Assembly (NCBI GenBank): GCA_900538555.1
Contig: UPYI01000003.1
Location: 62,001 to 126,000 of the forward strand
Source: an uncultured Porphyromonadaceae bacterium
Lineage (GTDB): Bacteria; Bacteroidota; Bacteroidia; Bacteroidales; Barnesiellaceae
DNA length: 64,000 nucleotides
Direction: 5' to 3'
Under the pieces are notes generated by a model. It was not told the origin of the DNA and ran no database searches. It saw only the letters and a list, made by a program, of their open reading frames with translations. A program made the position numbers and the translations under genes. Positions 51,601 to 58,680 of the stretch are shown one piece after another (position 1 is the first letter of the stretch; each line of letters begins with the position of its first letter).

Positions 51601-53559
51601 CATGCGCTGTTTAGTCAGGTCTTTTACGGCTTTCCATACCTGCTGTATTTCGCTAATACTTAATTTTGTCTGGTTAAGTAAAATAAAATGCTTATCCAAA
51701 TCATTATCTCCGTAAAGCACATAGCAACGAGCGTTAAGTTTGGGATCACGACCGGCTCTACCTGCTTCTTGTACATAATTCTCCAATGAATCGGATATAT
51801 CATAATGCACTACAAGTCCAACATCTTTTTTATCTACTCCCATACCAAAAGCAGATGTAGCCACAATAATACGAACATGGTCTTTCATGAATGCATCTTG
51901 ATTGGCTATTTTTTCATCCGACTCGATTTTACCATTAAAAGGAAGAGCTTTATAACCGTCACGAGTCAATTTGTCCGCCAGTTCTTTTGTCCGTCTGGTA
52001 CGCGACACATAAACAATTGTCGGGCAATTGTTTTCTGCCACAAGTTCCCTTAATTTTAAATATTTATCATTATCACTATCTGTATGTATGACGGAATAAT
52101 GCAGATTGGTTCTTGATGCCGTTGAAGCGAACAACTCTAAATCCAAATTCAACATTTGCTTAAAATAGTCGCAGATATCCTGTATTACTTTCTGTTTTGC
52201 CGTAGCTGTAAAACACGATACCGGTATCAAATTCTTGCATTTCTTCTTTTTTTGATATTCTTGAATAAATTTACCTATATAGAGATAATCAACCCGGAAA
52301 TCCTGCCCCCATGAAGAAAAACAATGCGCTTCATCTATCACAAATCTTACGACATGACGTGCCATCAATATCTTTTCGATCGTTTTTGATCGAAGCATTT
52401 CGGGAGATATATACAAAAGAGAAGCATCTCCGTCTTGCACTCTTTGTATAGATAAAGCCCTTGTGATAGGGTCTAACATCCCATTTATGGTTACAACATC
52501 CGTGATACCCTTGTCGGCAAGGGTATCTACCTGATCTTTCATTAACGACTGCAATGGAGAGATAACAACCGTAAGCCCATGAACAGAACGTCCTGCCATA
52601 AGAGCAGGCAATTGAAAGGTCAATGATTTACCACCACCCGTAGGAAATATCGCCAACAGAGATTTTCCTTTTACCGCAGCCCGAGCGGCTTGTTCTTGCA
52701 GAGGTTCTCCGTCATAAGTTCGAAATTCGTTATATCCAAAAAAGGTTTTTAAACTTTGATGTACATCCAATTGCGTATTGCAATAATCACAGCCTTCATG
52801 GCAACAGGTATGGCGTAGAAGTTTTATGATAAATTCCACTTCCGGATAATTATAAAGTACCCATCCGGGAGTGATAGAACGATAATCGGTAGTATCAATC
52901 AGTGCCAATGCATATGCCAATCCGCATGGAAATTGTTTGATAAGCATATCAAAGTCGGCATGTTGGCAAATTTTCCCTTTATACAGTTCTTTTATAAGAT
53001 CAGGTATTCCCTCGTTGATATACTCCGCATTCACCATACTGAGAAAACCCTCAAACTCTGTCTTTCCTTTCAGCAACGATGCAAATATCTGTTTTTTTTC
53101 GTTCGGCAACGAATGCCAGGATTCTATTTCGTCCAACAAAAGAGTTTTCGCTTTTTCACAATCATTCACAGGATTGTTCATTTGCTCACTTAGCAATTTG
53201 TCATCTTTCACAAGTCTGTGATATGGACGCTCCGGAAACAACAGAGGTGAGATATAGAGCGTATCGACTAAAACCCAACGACAAGTTGTGTTTGCAAACA
53301 AATACTTAGCATCATGATGAATAATATTATGCCCACAGATGTAATCCGTACCGTCAAGGAACTTAAACAGTCCTTCTTTCGATGCTTTATGGTATGTTGC
53401 ATCATCGTGGCGAAGTGCTCCTATATCATGTATTTTATGATCATTCAAGCCAATTTCAACATCTACTATGGCATAATGGGCGGGATTCAGTGGTACATTA
53501 CCGATTATACTATTTTCCTCTGTTTTCTTAATCCCTATGAGTCGGCTCCATATTGACAT
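48700..53559 (-). CDS. Exonuclease - RecQ - UvrD triple fusion helicase
   Basis: A 1619-residue protein with three nucleic-acid engines. Residues of about 28-170: DnaQ/DEDDh-like exonuclease (IVDVEIG, ICGHNIIHHDAKYL, NPVNDCEKAKTLL). Residues of about 290-760: RecQ-type helicase with Walker A FPTGGGKS near 309, DEAH in VIDEAHCFSSWGQDFR near 408, and the RecQ C-terminal zinc/winged-helix region. Residues of about 1080-1540: UvrD/Rep superfamily 1 helicase with AAGPGSGKT near 1090, DEAQD near 1195 and STIHKAKGREFDDVY near 1450. All motifs look intact. Likely acts in DNA repair or in defence against foreign DNA. AT-rich relative to neighbours, suggesting transfer. Confidence 0.9.
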   Translation of the reverse strand: MSIWSRLIGIKKTEENSIIGNVPLNPAHYAIVDVEIGLNDHKIHDIGALRHDDATYHKASKEGLFKFLDGTDYICGHNIIHHDAKYLFANTTCRWVLVDTLYISPLLFPERPYHRLVKDDKLLSEQMNNPVNDCEKAKTLLLDEIESWHSLPNEKKQIFASLLKGKTEFEGFLSMVNAEYINEGIPDLIKELYKGKICQHADFDMLIKQFPCGLAYALALIDTTDYRSITPGWVLYNYPEVEFIIKLLRHTCCHEGCDYCNTQLDVHQSLKTFFGYNEFRTYDGEPLQEQAARAAVKGKSLLAIFPTGGGKSLTFQLPALMAGRSVHGLTVVISPLQSLMKDQVDTLADKGITDVVTINGMLDPITRALSIQRVQDGDASLLYISPEMLRSKTIEKILMARHVVRFVIDEAHCFSSWGQDFRVDYLYIGKFIQEYQKKKKCKNLIPVSCFTATAKQKVIQDICDYFKQMLNLDLELFASTASRTNLHYSVIHTDSDNDKYLKLRELVAENNCPTIVYVSRTRRTKELADKLTRDGYKALPFNGKIESDEKIANQDAFMKDHVRIIVATSAFGMGVDKKDVGLVVHYDISDSLENYVQEAGRAGRDPKLNARCYVLYGDNDLDKHFILLNQTKLSISEIQQVWKAVKDLTKQRMRVCCSALEIARQAGWDDSVFDIETRVRTALATLEQSGYLVRGNNVPHVYATGITVKNIDEARKRISASLLFGSDEIEKAVRIIKSLISSKYIAKAQDSEAESRIDYLADILGLSKREIVSVVERMRQDGILADSKDISAYLLDSGDSERKSRMLLERFAKLEKYILNHIPDESLRISCKQLNDNAVNDGISTSKEKDIRTLLYFLTVKGYTRKKEDSSRNMQISRQADLESTIRRFEKRLEISRFAVEWLYKLAVDKEKMPSQNNAVQFSVVELLKRIKSSPQSLFGGLDDIQLEDVEEALLYLSKIGALKLEGGFLVLYNAMSIQRIKDNKSRYKQEDYRMLNEFYKQKIQQVHIVGEYANLMVRDYDAALRYVQDYFQMDYKKFIIKYFKEERASEIQRNLTPQKYNHLFGQLSKCQMEIISDKDSRYIVVAAGPGSGKTRVLVHKLASLLMLEDVKHEQLLMLTFSRAAATEFKQRLMELIGNAAHFVEIKTFHSYCFDLLGRIGNLEEAKNVVAKAAEMISQGDVEPNKIGKTVLVIDEAQDMGIDEYALVKALIMNNEEMRVIAVGDDDQNIYEFRGSDSGHMYRLVQERESRFVEMTENYRSTHHPVNFANEFLKFIGNRMKSMPIISMRKEEGWVEVTRHQSKYMYLPLVDNLLLHRGKGSSCVLTQTNEEAVILIALLQKQGVNSKLIQSMEGLRFWNISEIRYFLRYIDKRVKTPLISDDLWEEAKRITFSTYDRSSSLAYVKRCVEQFEQTNKAKYVNDFKEFVFESSVEDFCDVSGADVVVSTIHKAKGREFDDVYMLVSDNYSKDDYLMRRYYVGITRAKNRLFIHTNGSCFDRLSVDRYFVDQRQYAMPEEIVLQLSHKDVNLGFFKDRKQDVLALRGGDPLKYDNYILYSSFTDKPVAKLSLKMQNTLLTWEERGYKVKSSSVRFVVAWKPKDAPKEESETAVLLADLVLSL

Positions 53560-53651
53560 ATATTCAATAAAAAAACTATTTTAAACTTTTGGTTTATTTA
53601 TTATATCGTTCTCTACGGTTATTCACCGAATACAATAATTAACGTCTTATA

Positions 53652-53743
53652 CAAAGATAGTGAAAGGTCAGAGCAGAAACAAATGGGAAACAAAGTTTCA
53701 CGATTGGATTATGCCGAGCCGCATCCTATCTTATCCAAAGATA
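53652..53743 (-). promoter_or_regulatory. Promoter-bearing repeat for the triple helicase gene
   Basis: On the minus strand: TATCTTTG (53736-53743), then GATAAGATAGGATGCGGCTC and GGCATAATCC, TTTG at 53680-53683 and a second TATCTTTG at 53652-53659 with 20-bp spacing. Same module as 32900-32976. The leader to the ATG at 53559 is about 85 nt. Confidence 0.75.
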
Positions 53744-54128
53744 GCGATAAAACCGAAAAATTCTCTAAAAAAGCCTGTTTTTTTGATTTGTATAAAATTA
53801 CAATATCCCCTTGTTGCTTATGAATGCTTATTTTAGAAATTACAGCATATTGCGGCTACTCTATACGACATGAGCCAATCAACATAATTACTAATTCAAA
53901 GGAAGTAGTAAGGTCAAGCCCGTCCACAAGAAAGGGATATAAAGAAAATGAACTGCATCCCAAAAGTTGGATACAGAATTTTTAGGATGCAGTCCGAAAC
54001 ACAAGGAAATAAGTTTTGTCTATCTTCGTTATTTTGTAATACCCGATCGAGGTAAGGCGTTTTTATAGCGAAAGTCTCGCCTCGATACGCAGGCAAGTAC
54101 CGCAACACGCTATGCAAAAAGACTGGAA
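53744..54128. other. Gene-poor spacer with a possible IS-end-like hairpin
   Basis: No convincing gene. A 9-bp inverted repeat (ACTGCATCC at 53952-53960 with 53985-53993) surrounds CAAAAGTTGGATACAG; the arm plus AAAAGTTGG resembles the ends of IS3-group elements, but no transposase is present. A second inverted repeat around ATCGAGG lies near 54045-54100. Confidence 0.35.
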
Positions 54129-54773
54129 TCAAAAGAAGTAAGTAAACGCCACGGTTATAAGCCCGTTCATCCAATCGCCATCGCCGCTTTTCGACGTGTC
54201 TATAATCGAATTCCGCACTTCTATCCCTATATCGAACTTATCTTTGATAGTCACCGACGGATTTATAATGTAACCGAAATCCCCCCGATTCATTACATCC
54301 CATATTTTGAGATCTCCGCCCCCTGTAATTCCGGATCCGCCTTCGGTCTTTGTACTCAGACTGCCCCAAATAGCAACACCTCCGTAAAATCCGGCACCCA
54401 GATTAAAACGTACCTTAGGTGTGAAATACAAGCTATAAACCGCTTCGACAGGCACTTGAAGAGCCCCGACCGTAAATTGATCTTTCCGCTCTATGCGGTT
54501 GCCCATCAGATAACCATATTCGGTATAGGTGGAATTATAATTGGCAAGTTGAAAGCCGGTTCGGATTCTAAACGATTTTACGATAGGCTTTTCGTACACA
54601 CCGCCTCCAATGACTCCGAACCCGTCATCGCCGGGACCGCAATAAGATACACCGAGCCCCAACACTACGCCTATTTTCGAGGGGGCTTTTTCTTTATTCC
54701 ACCATACTACACGCGCATCTGCAACGCCCATACAAAGCCATATCAGAAGAATGGAAACAATTATTTTTTTCAT
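54129..54773 (-). CDS. PorT-like outer-membrane beta-barrel protein
   Basis: A 214-residue protein. The start at 54773 (MKKIIVSILLIWLCMGVADARV) gives a direct signal peptide; 54797 is an alternative adding eight basic residues. The mature part has alternating beta strands with aromatic ends (IGVVLGLGVSYCG, RIRTGFQLANYNSTYTEYG, RFNLGAGFYGGVAIWG) and terminates FTYFF, a typical barrel C-terminus. Function unknown; it is one of several small envelope proteins in this part. Confidence 0.8.
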   Translation of the reverse strand: MKKIIVSILLIWLCMGVADARVVWWNKEKAPSKIGVVLGLGVSYCGPGDDGFGVIGGGVYEKPIVKSFRIRTGFQLANYNSTYTEYGYLMGNRIERKDQFTVGALQVPVEAVYSLYFTPKVRFNLGAGFYGGVAIWGSLSTKTEGGSGITGGGDLKIWDVMNRGDFGYIINPSVTIKDKFDIGIEVRNSIIDTSKSGDGDWMNGLITVAFTYFF

Positions 54774-54921
54774 CTTGTTTTTCTTTTTGTGATTCAATGA
54801 ATATTAGATTTCTTTCGAATTCCGATCCGTCAGCATATCGCTCTATTCCGATCCCGATTACCGACGATTCGCCTTGGGATCACAACGATAACGTTCGGGA
54901 TCGGTAAGAAGACCAGACCTC

Positions 54922-55452
54922 TTACCTACCTCTCTCCGGATCATAACTACACATGCTATAACCGAACCCGATTACATCACCGGAAAGGGATTTCTTGACA
55001 TTAACAAATTGAAGGATATAATAATATGCACTCACCCCATATTGAATTTCGAAGATAAAACAATCTCCAAAATCAACATCTTCGAACTCATAACCAGAGG
55101 CAGTCGGAATCCATGTAAGATGTTCATTAATCGAAGCATAGGAATCTGATATTGTTTTAAAATTCCCAATAAAAGCGACATTTACAGGATAAGAAGAGAA
55201 GTTCGAGTCAAAATTTATAGCATAAAAATTTTCACTTGGGCTTTCTATGTATATATCTATTATATGACGTCCATCAGACCCTATTGTAACATAAAGACTT
55301 TGTCCTTTTGCCAAATATCCACTATGGGCATTAGAATCTTCAATTCCTCCGGATTTTCCCGGTTCGTCTTCATTGTCGCCACCACACGAAGTGAGACTTA
55401 AACCGAATGTCGTGACGAACAACAACATCAGATACTTGAAATGTTTTTTCAT
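54922..55452 (-). CDS. Lipoprotein of unknown function behind structured leader A
   Basis: A 176-residue lipoprotein: signal peptide MKKHFKYLMLLFVTTFGLSLTSC with lipobox LTSC, then an acidic tether (GGDNEDEPGKSGG) and a beta-rich domain with many aromatic residues. Not recognised. The remarkable part is its leader: about 285 nt from the predicted start point, containing a branched structured RNA that ends in a U-run about 50 nt ahead of the ATG. This suggests control by attenuation or by a trans-acting ligand. Confidence 0.75.
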   Translation of the reverse strand: MKKHFKYLMLLFVTTFGLSLTSCGGDNEDEPGKSGGIEDSNAHSGYLAKGQSLYVTIGSDGRHIIDIYIESPSENFYAINFDSNFSSYPVNVAFIGNFKTISDSYASINEHLTWIPTASGYEFEDVDFGDCFIFEIQYGVSAYYYILQFVNVKKSLSGDVIGFGYSMCSYDPERGR

Positions 55453-55502
55453 TGCTTTTGGGTGTCGCCTCCATTCCCGATTTGACGGTTAATCGTTAAT
55501 AC

Positions 55503-55738
55503 AAAAAAAAGCGTGGAATGATTTCTTGTTTACTTTACAGGAGGCATCGCCAAACGCCCAACACGAAATAAACAGTCCACTCCCACGCCTTATCGAATAT
55601 CGATACTCCCCGCGTCGAGGAGTGGATATACGACACGCATGAGCGTCTCCGGCTGCTTTCTCCTTCGTGTTTTGAAATTGGCGATTTCCTGTAAAGGATA
55701 AAGCAAAAAACGCTTTTATATGTCCGCGCATTTCTATG
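55503..55738 (-). ncRNA. Structured leader RNA A (candidate new family)
   Basis: Minus-strand RNA. Stem P1 outer: 55687-55695 with 55534-55542 (9 bp). AA bulge at 55685-55686. P1 inner: 55678-55684 with 55547-55553 (7 bp). P2: 55664-55671 with 55560-55567 (8 bp), followed by GGGC. P3: 55619-55626 with 55576-55583 (8 bp). Small hairpins ACGC/GCGT (55635-55646) and TATCG/CGATA (55591-55605). An interior GCGTGGGA (complement of 55581-55588) can pair with TTCCACGC (complement of 55511-55518), which precedes eight U. A homologous copy is at 55922-56230. Confidence 0.75.
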
Positions 55739-55745
55739 CGCAATA

Positions 55746-55776
55746 CAAAATTACAAAAAGCATTTCATTCACACAA
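55746..55776 (-). promoter_or_regulatory. Promoter of leader A and its lipoprotein
   Basis: TAATTTTG on the minus strand (55746-55753) with TTG 20 bp upstream (55774-55776). Predicted start near 55738, at the 5' edge of the GCGCAT hairpin. Confidence 0.6.
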
Positions 55777-55907
55777 CGATATGGAACTTATTTACAAATA
55801 AAGCCCGGATTCTTTTATTTCCGGATTCTTGACGATACACCATTCCATCCAATCCGGTTCTGCCAAAGATTTACAGTTCTCATAGATTGTTTTCTAAAAG
55901 ATTTTTA

Positions 55908-55915
55908 TAACTTTG
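55908..55915 (+). promoter_or_regulatory. -7 box of leader B
   Basis: TAACTTTG; a TTG about 18 bp upstream. Divergent from the leader A promoter, 155 bp away. Confidence 0.6.
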
Positions 55916-55921
55916 CGATTG

Positions 55922-56230
55922 CAGATCGCTATGCAGAAGCCCGATCGGGATTTGAGTGGCGGGATGCAGACATAATGAAAAGCGTTTACTTACGCTCTTT
56001 CTTGACTTGTTGAAACTTCGCAACTTTCAGGATTGGTCAAGGAATGATGCAACAGTAGATGCCTTATGGGGTATGTATATCTGCGAATGAACGATACGGG
56101 AGTATCGTCCTATTTGCGTATATCACATATTTGCGTGAGGCTTCTGCACTCGTTGCTCGTTCAACCGATCCGGGCAATGCGAAGGCCTCAACAAGTGGGA
56201 CGGGCAATGGTCAGGCTCTCACGCTTTTTT
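55922..56230 (+). ncRNA. Structured leader RNA B (same family as leader A)
   Basis: Plus-strand RNA. P1 outer: 56005-56013 with 56188-56196 (9 bp). AA bulge at 56014-56015. P1 inner: 56016-56022 with 56178-56184 (7 bp). P2: 56030-56037 with 56164-56171 (8 bp, one G-U), followed by GGGC. An apical hairpin ACGATAC/GTATCGT at 56091-56108. GCGTGAG at 56133-56139 can pair with CTCACGC at 56218-56224, which is followed by six U. A 5' hairpin AGCGT/ACGCT lies near 55981-55995, matching AAAGCG in leader A. Stem sequences differ from leader A but pairing is kept. Confidence 0.75.
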
Positions 56231-56276
56231 ATTAATAAACTGCCGACGAGGGGAGTCCGCAGGCATTCATCACATC

Positions 56277-57023
56277 ATGCAACGATTCAAATTTATTATC
56301 GCAACACTGCTCGCAGTATCGTTTTGCCTCCATTCGAGTGCAAAAGTCAAGTTTTCCGATCTATTGGGCACATCTTCCGATCAAACCCAATCGGAACCAC
56401 AGACCAAACCGGCTGCCCAAATCAAGTACTGGGACTCTTCAAAAGCAGAAAAAGGGTTCTCACTCTCGGTACAATTGGGCCTGAACCTGAGCCAGTTCAC
56501 CCACTCAACACTATGGAACAGCACCAAAGCAGGACTCAATGTCGGTCTTATGGTGGAAAAGCCCATCCTTAATTCCCTTGCCGTAAAAGCCGGAATACTT
56601 TATACGATGAAAGGGAGTGTCGGCAACAATAACGGTGGATTCGGAGGCAATCTCAAAACTACTTTTTCTCCCTCCTATCTCGAAATTCCGCTTCTCGCGT
56701 CCTATCGTCTACAATGGAACGACAATATCCGCTATTCTTTCGACTTAGGTCCGTATTTCGCTTTCGGTCTTCATGGCAAAGACAAAAAGAAATATTCCGG
56801 CAGCAATATCATGAATGATTCCCATACGGAAATCAACTTGTTCACGGAACAATTGAAACGGTTTGATTTCGGATTGCAATTCGGTCCTTCTATCGTCTTT
56901 AAAGAAAGATATTCCGCCGGGCTTATCTTCGACACGGGGTTATTAAACGTTTCAAATATGGGAGGCAATATCGGGAACTTTACCTTCATGCTGAACCTCG
57001 GCTACACATTTATAACTTTCTAA
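56277..57023 (+). CDS. Outer-membrane beta-barrel (PorT-like) protein behind leader B
   Basis: A 248-residue protein with signal peptide MQRFKFIIATLLAVSFCLHSSA, a Ser/Gln/Pro linker, then a beta-barrel of about 190 residues: FSLSVQLGLNLSQFTH, LAVKAGILYTMKG, SYLEIPLLASYRLQW, YSFDLGPYFAFGL, ending FMLNLGYTFITF. The SYLEIPLL strand is typical of PorT-family barrels. Starts 46 bp after the U-run of leader B. Followed at 12 bp by another envelope gene. Confidence 0.85.
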   Translation: MQRFKFIIATLLAVSFCLHSSAKVKFSDLLGTSSDQTQSEPQTKPAAQIKYWDSSKAEKGFSLSVQLGLNLSQFTHSTLWNSTKAGLNVGLMVEKPILNSLAVKAGILYTMKGSVGNNNGGFGGNLKTTFSPSYLEIPLLASYRLQWNDNIRYSFDLGPYFAFGLHGKDKKKYSGSNIMNDSHTEINLFTEQLKRFDFGLQFGPSIVFKERYSAGLIFDTGLLNVSNMGGNIGNFTFMLNLGYTFITF

Positions 57024-57035
57024 TTTTATGCTACC

Positions 57036-57905
57036 ATGAAACACAATCTTCTTACTCTTATATTATGCCTTGTTTCATTCAGTGCATCTGCCGAATGGTA
57101 TAACGAATACACATTCGTCGTGGGGAAAGATGTCTGCGGACCGATTACCGTAAGGTATGCAGGACGCAACTACACAGTGTATAATTCTTTCACGCTGAAA
57201 TTTACCGGATCCACATCAACACCTTCCGCAACAGACTGTAATGGCAGAGACTTGAAATACGAAGCCTCTTACCGGACTCAAAACCGGGGATCCGACACAT
57301 ACCACTACAATACCTACGTCTTTCTAAACCGAACGACCTACGAAAACAATTCCGGCAGGTCTTACGGAAGTTCAAATAATTCGGCATTCGATTATTCTGA
57401 AATAGGATCGAACATCGGTCGAGGATTAGCCGAAGCGAGTGCATTACGCAGTTTGAATGAAAGCGGAGGTGCCTATCCCGGATTACATGCCGGAATAGGT
57501 ATATCGAAAGCCTTCGGCGAGTTTCTCCGCGTACGTCTCGCAGCCTTCGGATTCCAGATCTACACCGGTATCGGCAAAGACTGGATTTTCAACGGAGACA
57601 ATAAAAAGAAATTCCTTTGGCATGCCGGTTTGGGCGGTTATATGTCTCTCGGTTATGATGATATCCGCTGGGGCGACATATCGTACGGTCTGACAGTTGC
57701 CGAAAATGCCGCATGGAAAAATCTCAGTCTTACGTTCGACTTCAACTTCACATATTGGTTCGACCGACGTAAACGCTTCGGCGCCTTTGTCGGAACAGGC
57801 GTCGGCTGGGGTAACCTCAAAAGTGTAACCCAAAAAGGAGAACATACGAAATGTGCCTGGAATGTCGAGGTCGGAGCTGCGTTCTGTATAGTCTGCTTCG
57901 ACTAA
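57036..57905 (+). CDS. Secreted beta-rich protein of unknown function
   Basis: A 289-residue protein with signal peptide MKHNLLTLILCLVSFSASA. The first 100 residues are a beta domain with a Thr-rich patch (TLKFTGSTSTPSATDC). From about residue 140 the body looks like a small beta-barrel (GLHAGIGISKAFGEFLRVRLAAFGFQIYTGIG, LWHAGLGGYMSLGYDD, FDFNFTYWFDRRKRFGAFVGTGVGWG). Not recognised at family level. Probably co-transcribed with the preceding barrel gene. Confidence 0.72.
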   Translation: MKHNLLTLILCLVSFSASAEWYNEYTFVVGKDVCGPITVRYAGRNYTVYNSFTLKFTGSTSTPSATDCNGRDLKYEASYRTQNRGSDTYHYNTYVFLNRTTYENNSGRSYGSSNNSAFDYSEIGSNIGRGLAEASALRSLNESGGAYPGLHAGIGISKAFGEFLRVRLAAFGFQIYTGIGKDWIFNGDNKKKFLWHAGLGGYMSLGYDDIRWGDISYGLTVAENAAWKNLSLTFDFNFTYWFDRRKRFGAFVGTGVGWGNLKSVTQKGEHTKCAWNVEVGAAFCIVCFD

Positions 57906-57966
57906 ACAAATATCGCCAAACATCTTACAACCAACCTATTATACTCATACATAAAATCAAAACACA

Positions 57967-58380
57967 ATGAAAAAGTTACAGAAATTACTTTGGGTCGTAT
58001 TGACCTGTGTCATGGCAGTCTCTTTCAGTTCATGCAACAGCGAAGAAGATGAACCTCTCGATCCCAGTGTCGCCCAAAACATCGTCGGGACATGGAAAGG
58101 GCACAGCATCATTCAAGCGGCTTCGGACGATCCGATGTGTGCCAAGTTCTATGAAGACGGTACTTGTGAAATATGGTGGTACCAGAATCCGCTATTAGCC
58201 TCATACTATTTCACCGGTGAATACACTATGACCAAGAAAAAACTTCATCTCAAAGGATTGTTTGGCGATCAGGGCAGTCGTCCTCATATAGAATACGACA
58301 GATCTGCGGATTATACCCTCAAAGGGGATGTCCTGAAATTCAGATTCGACCTGACCGACTGGACTCTGACCAGAAAATAA
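57967..58380 (+). CDS. Lipocalin-like lipoprotein
   Basis: A 137-residue lipoprotein: signal MKKLQKLLWVVLTCVMAVSFSSC with lipobox, acidic tether, then IVGTWKGHSIIQAASDDPMCAKFYEDGTCEIWWY, the GTW-start pattern of lipocalin-like domains of Bacteroidota, ending DLTDWTLTRK. Ligand unknown. Third gene of the envelope set; a palindromic repeat follows. Confidence 0.8.
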   Translation: MKKLQKLLWVVLTCVMAVSFSSCNSEEDEPLDPSVAQNIVGTWKGHSIIQAASDDPMCAKFYEDGTCEIWWYQNPLLASYYFTGEYTMTKKKLHLKGLFGDQGSRPHIEYDRSADYTLKGDVLKFRFDLTDWTLTRK

Positions 58381-58496
58381 TAAGCGCACAAGATTTAACA
58401 ATCAAGGCATCGTCATAATGCCCAATCTGCTGCATTGCCTCGGGATTCAGACTAAATCTACATAATGCACTCATCCTCAACAATTTGCATTTCAGA

Positions 58497-58554
58497 CATT
58501 CGAACGCGCCGAAAAGGGGTTGCATTACAACGTAAGTTTTGATGCAATCCCTTT
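58497..58554. repeat. Intergenic palindromic repeat, copy 6
   Basis: Flank CATTCGAACGCGCCG at 58497-58511, then an imperfect 18-bp inverted repeat ending at 58554 (core AAAGGGGTTGCATTACAA on the left). Located between the lipoprotein gene and the efflux pump. Confidence 0.8.
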
Positions 58555-58652
58555 GTATTTTCCATAAAACCGATTCGGAAAAAGCCGCCGGAGACAAAAG
58601 ACTGCGATCGAAAACAAAGGCGGACGACATCTTCGGTTTTCGAGATATTTAG

Positions 58653-58660
58653 TAACTTTG
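58653..58660 (+). promoter_or_regulatory. -7 box for the Bcr/CflA efflux gene
   Basis: TAACTTTG, 21 bp ahead of the ATG at 58681. Confidence 0.55.
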
Positions 58661-58680
58661 CGCGACAATCGGATATTTTT

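Noticed and set aside
53952..53993. Complete insertion sequence
   Set aside because: Only an IS-end-like inverted repeat is present; no transposase or second end could be found.
53914..54174. 86-codon minus-strand ORF
   Set aside because: Overlaps the 3' end of the barrel gene, contains the inverted repeat at 53952, and shows no family features.
55489..55743. 84-codon minus-strand ORF over leader A
   Set aside because: It coincides with the structured RNA, has no signal peptide or domain, and is unlikely to be translated; the pairing pattern matches leader B.
56066..56572. 168-codon plus-strand ORF across leader B and the start of the barrel gene
   Set aside because: It lies over the structured leader and overlaps the well-supported barrel gene in another frame; stem complementarity explains the sequence better than coding.
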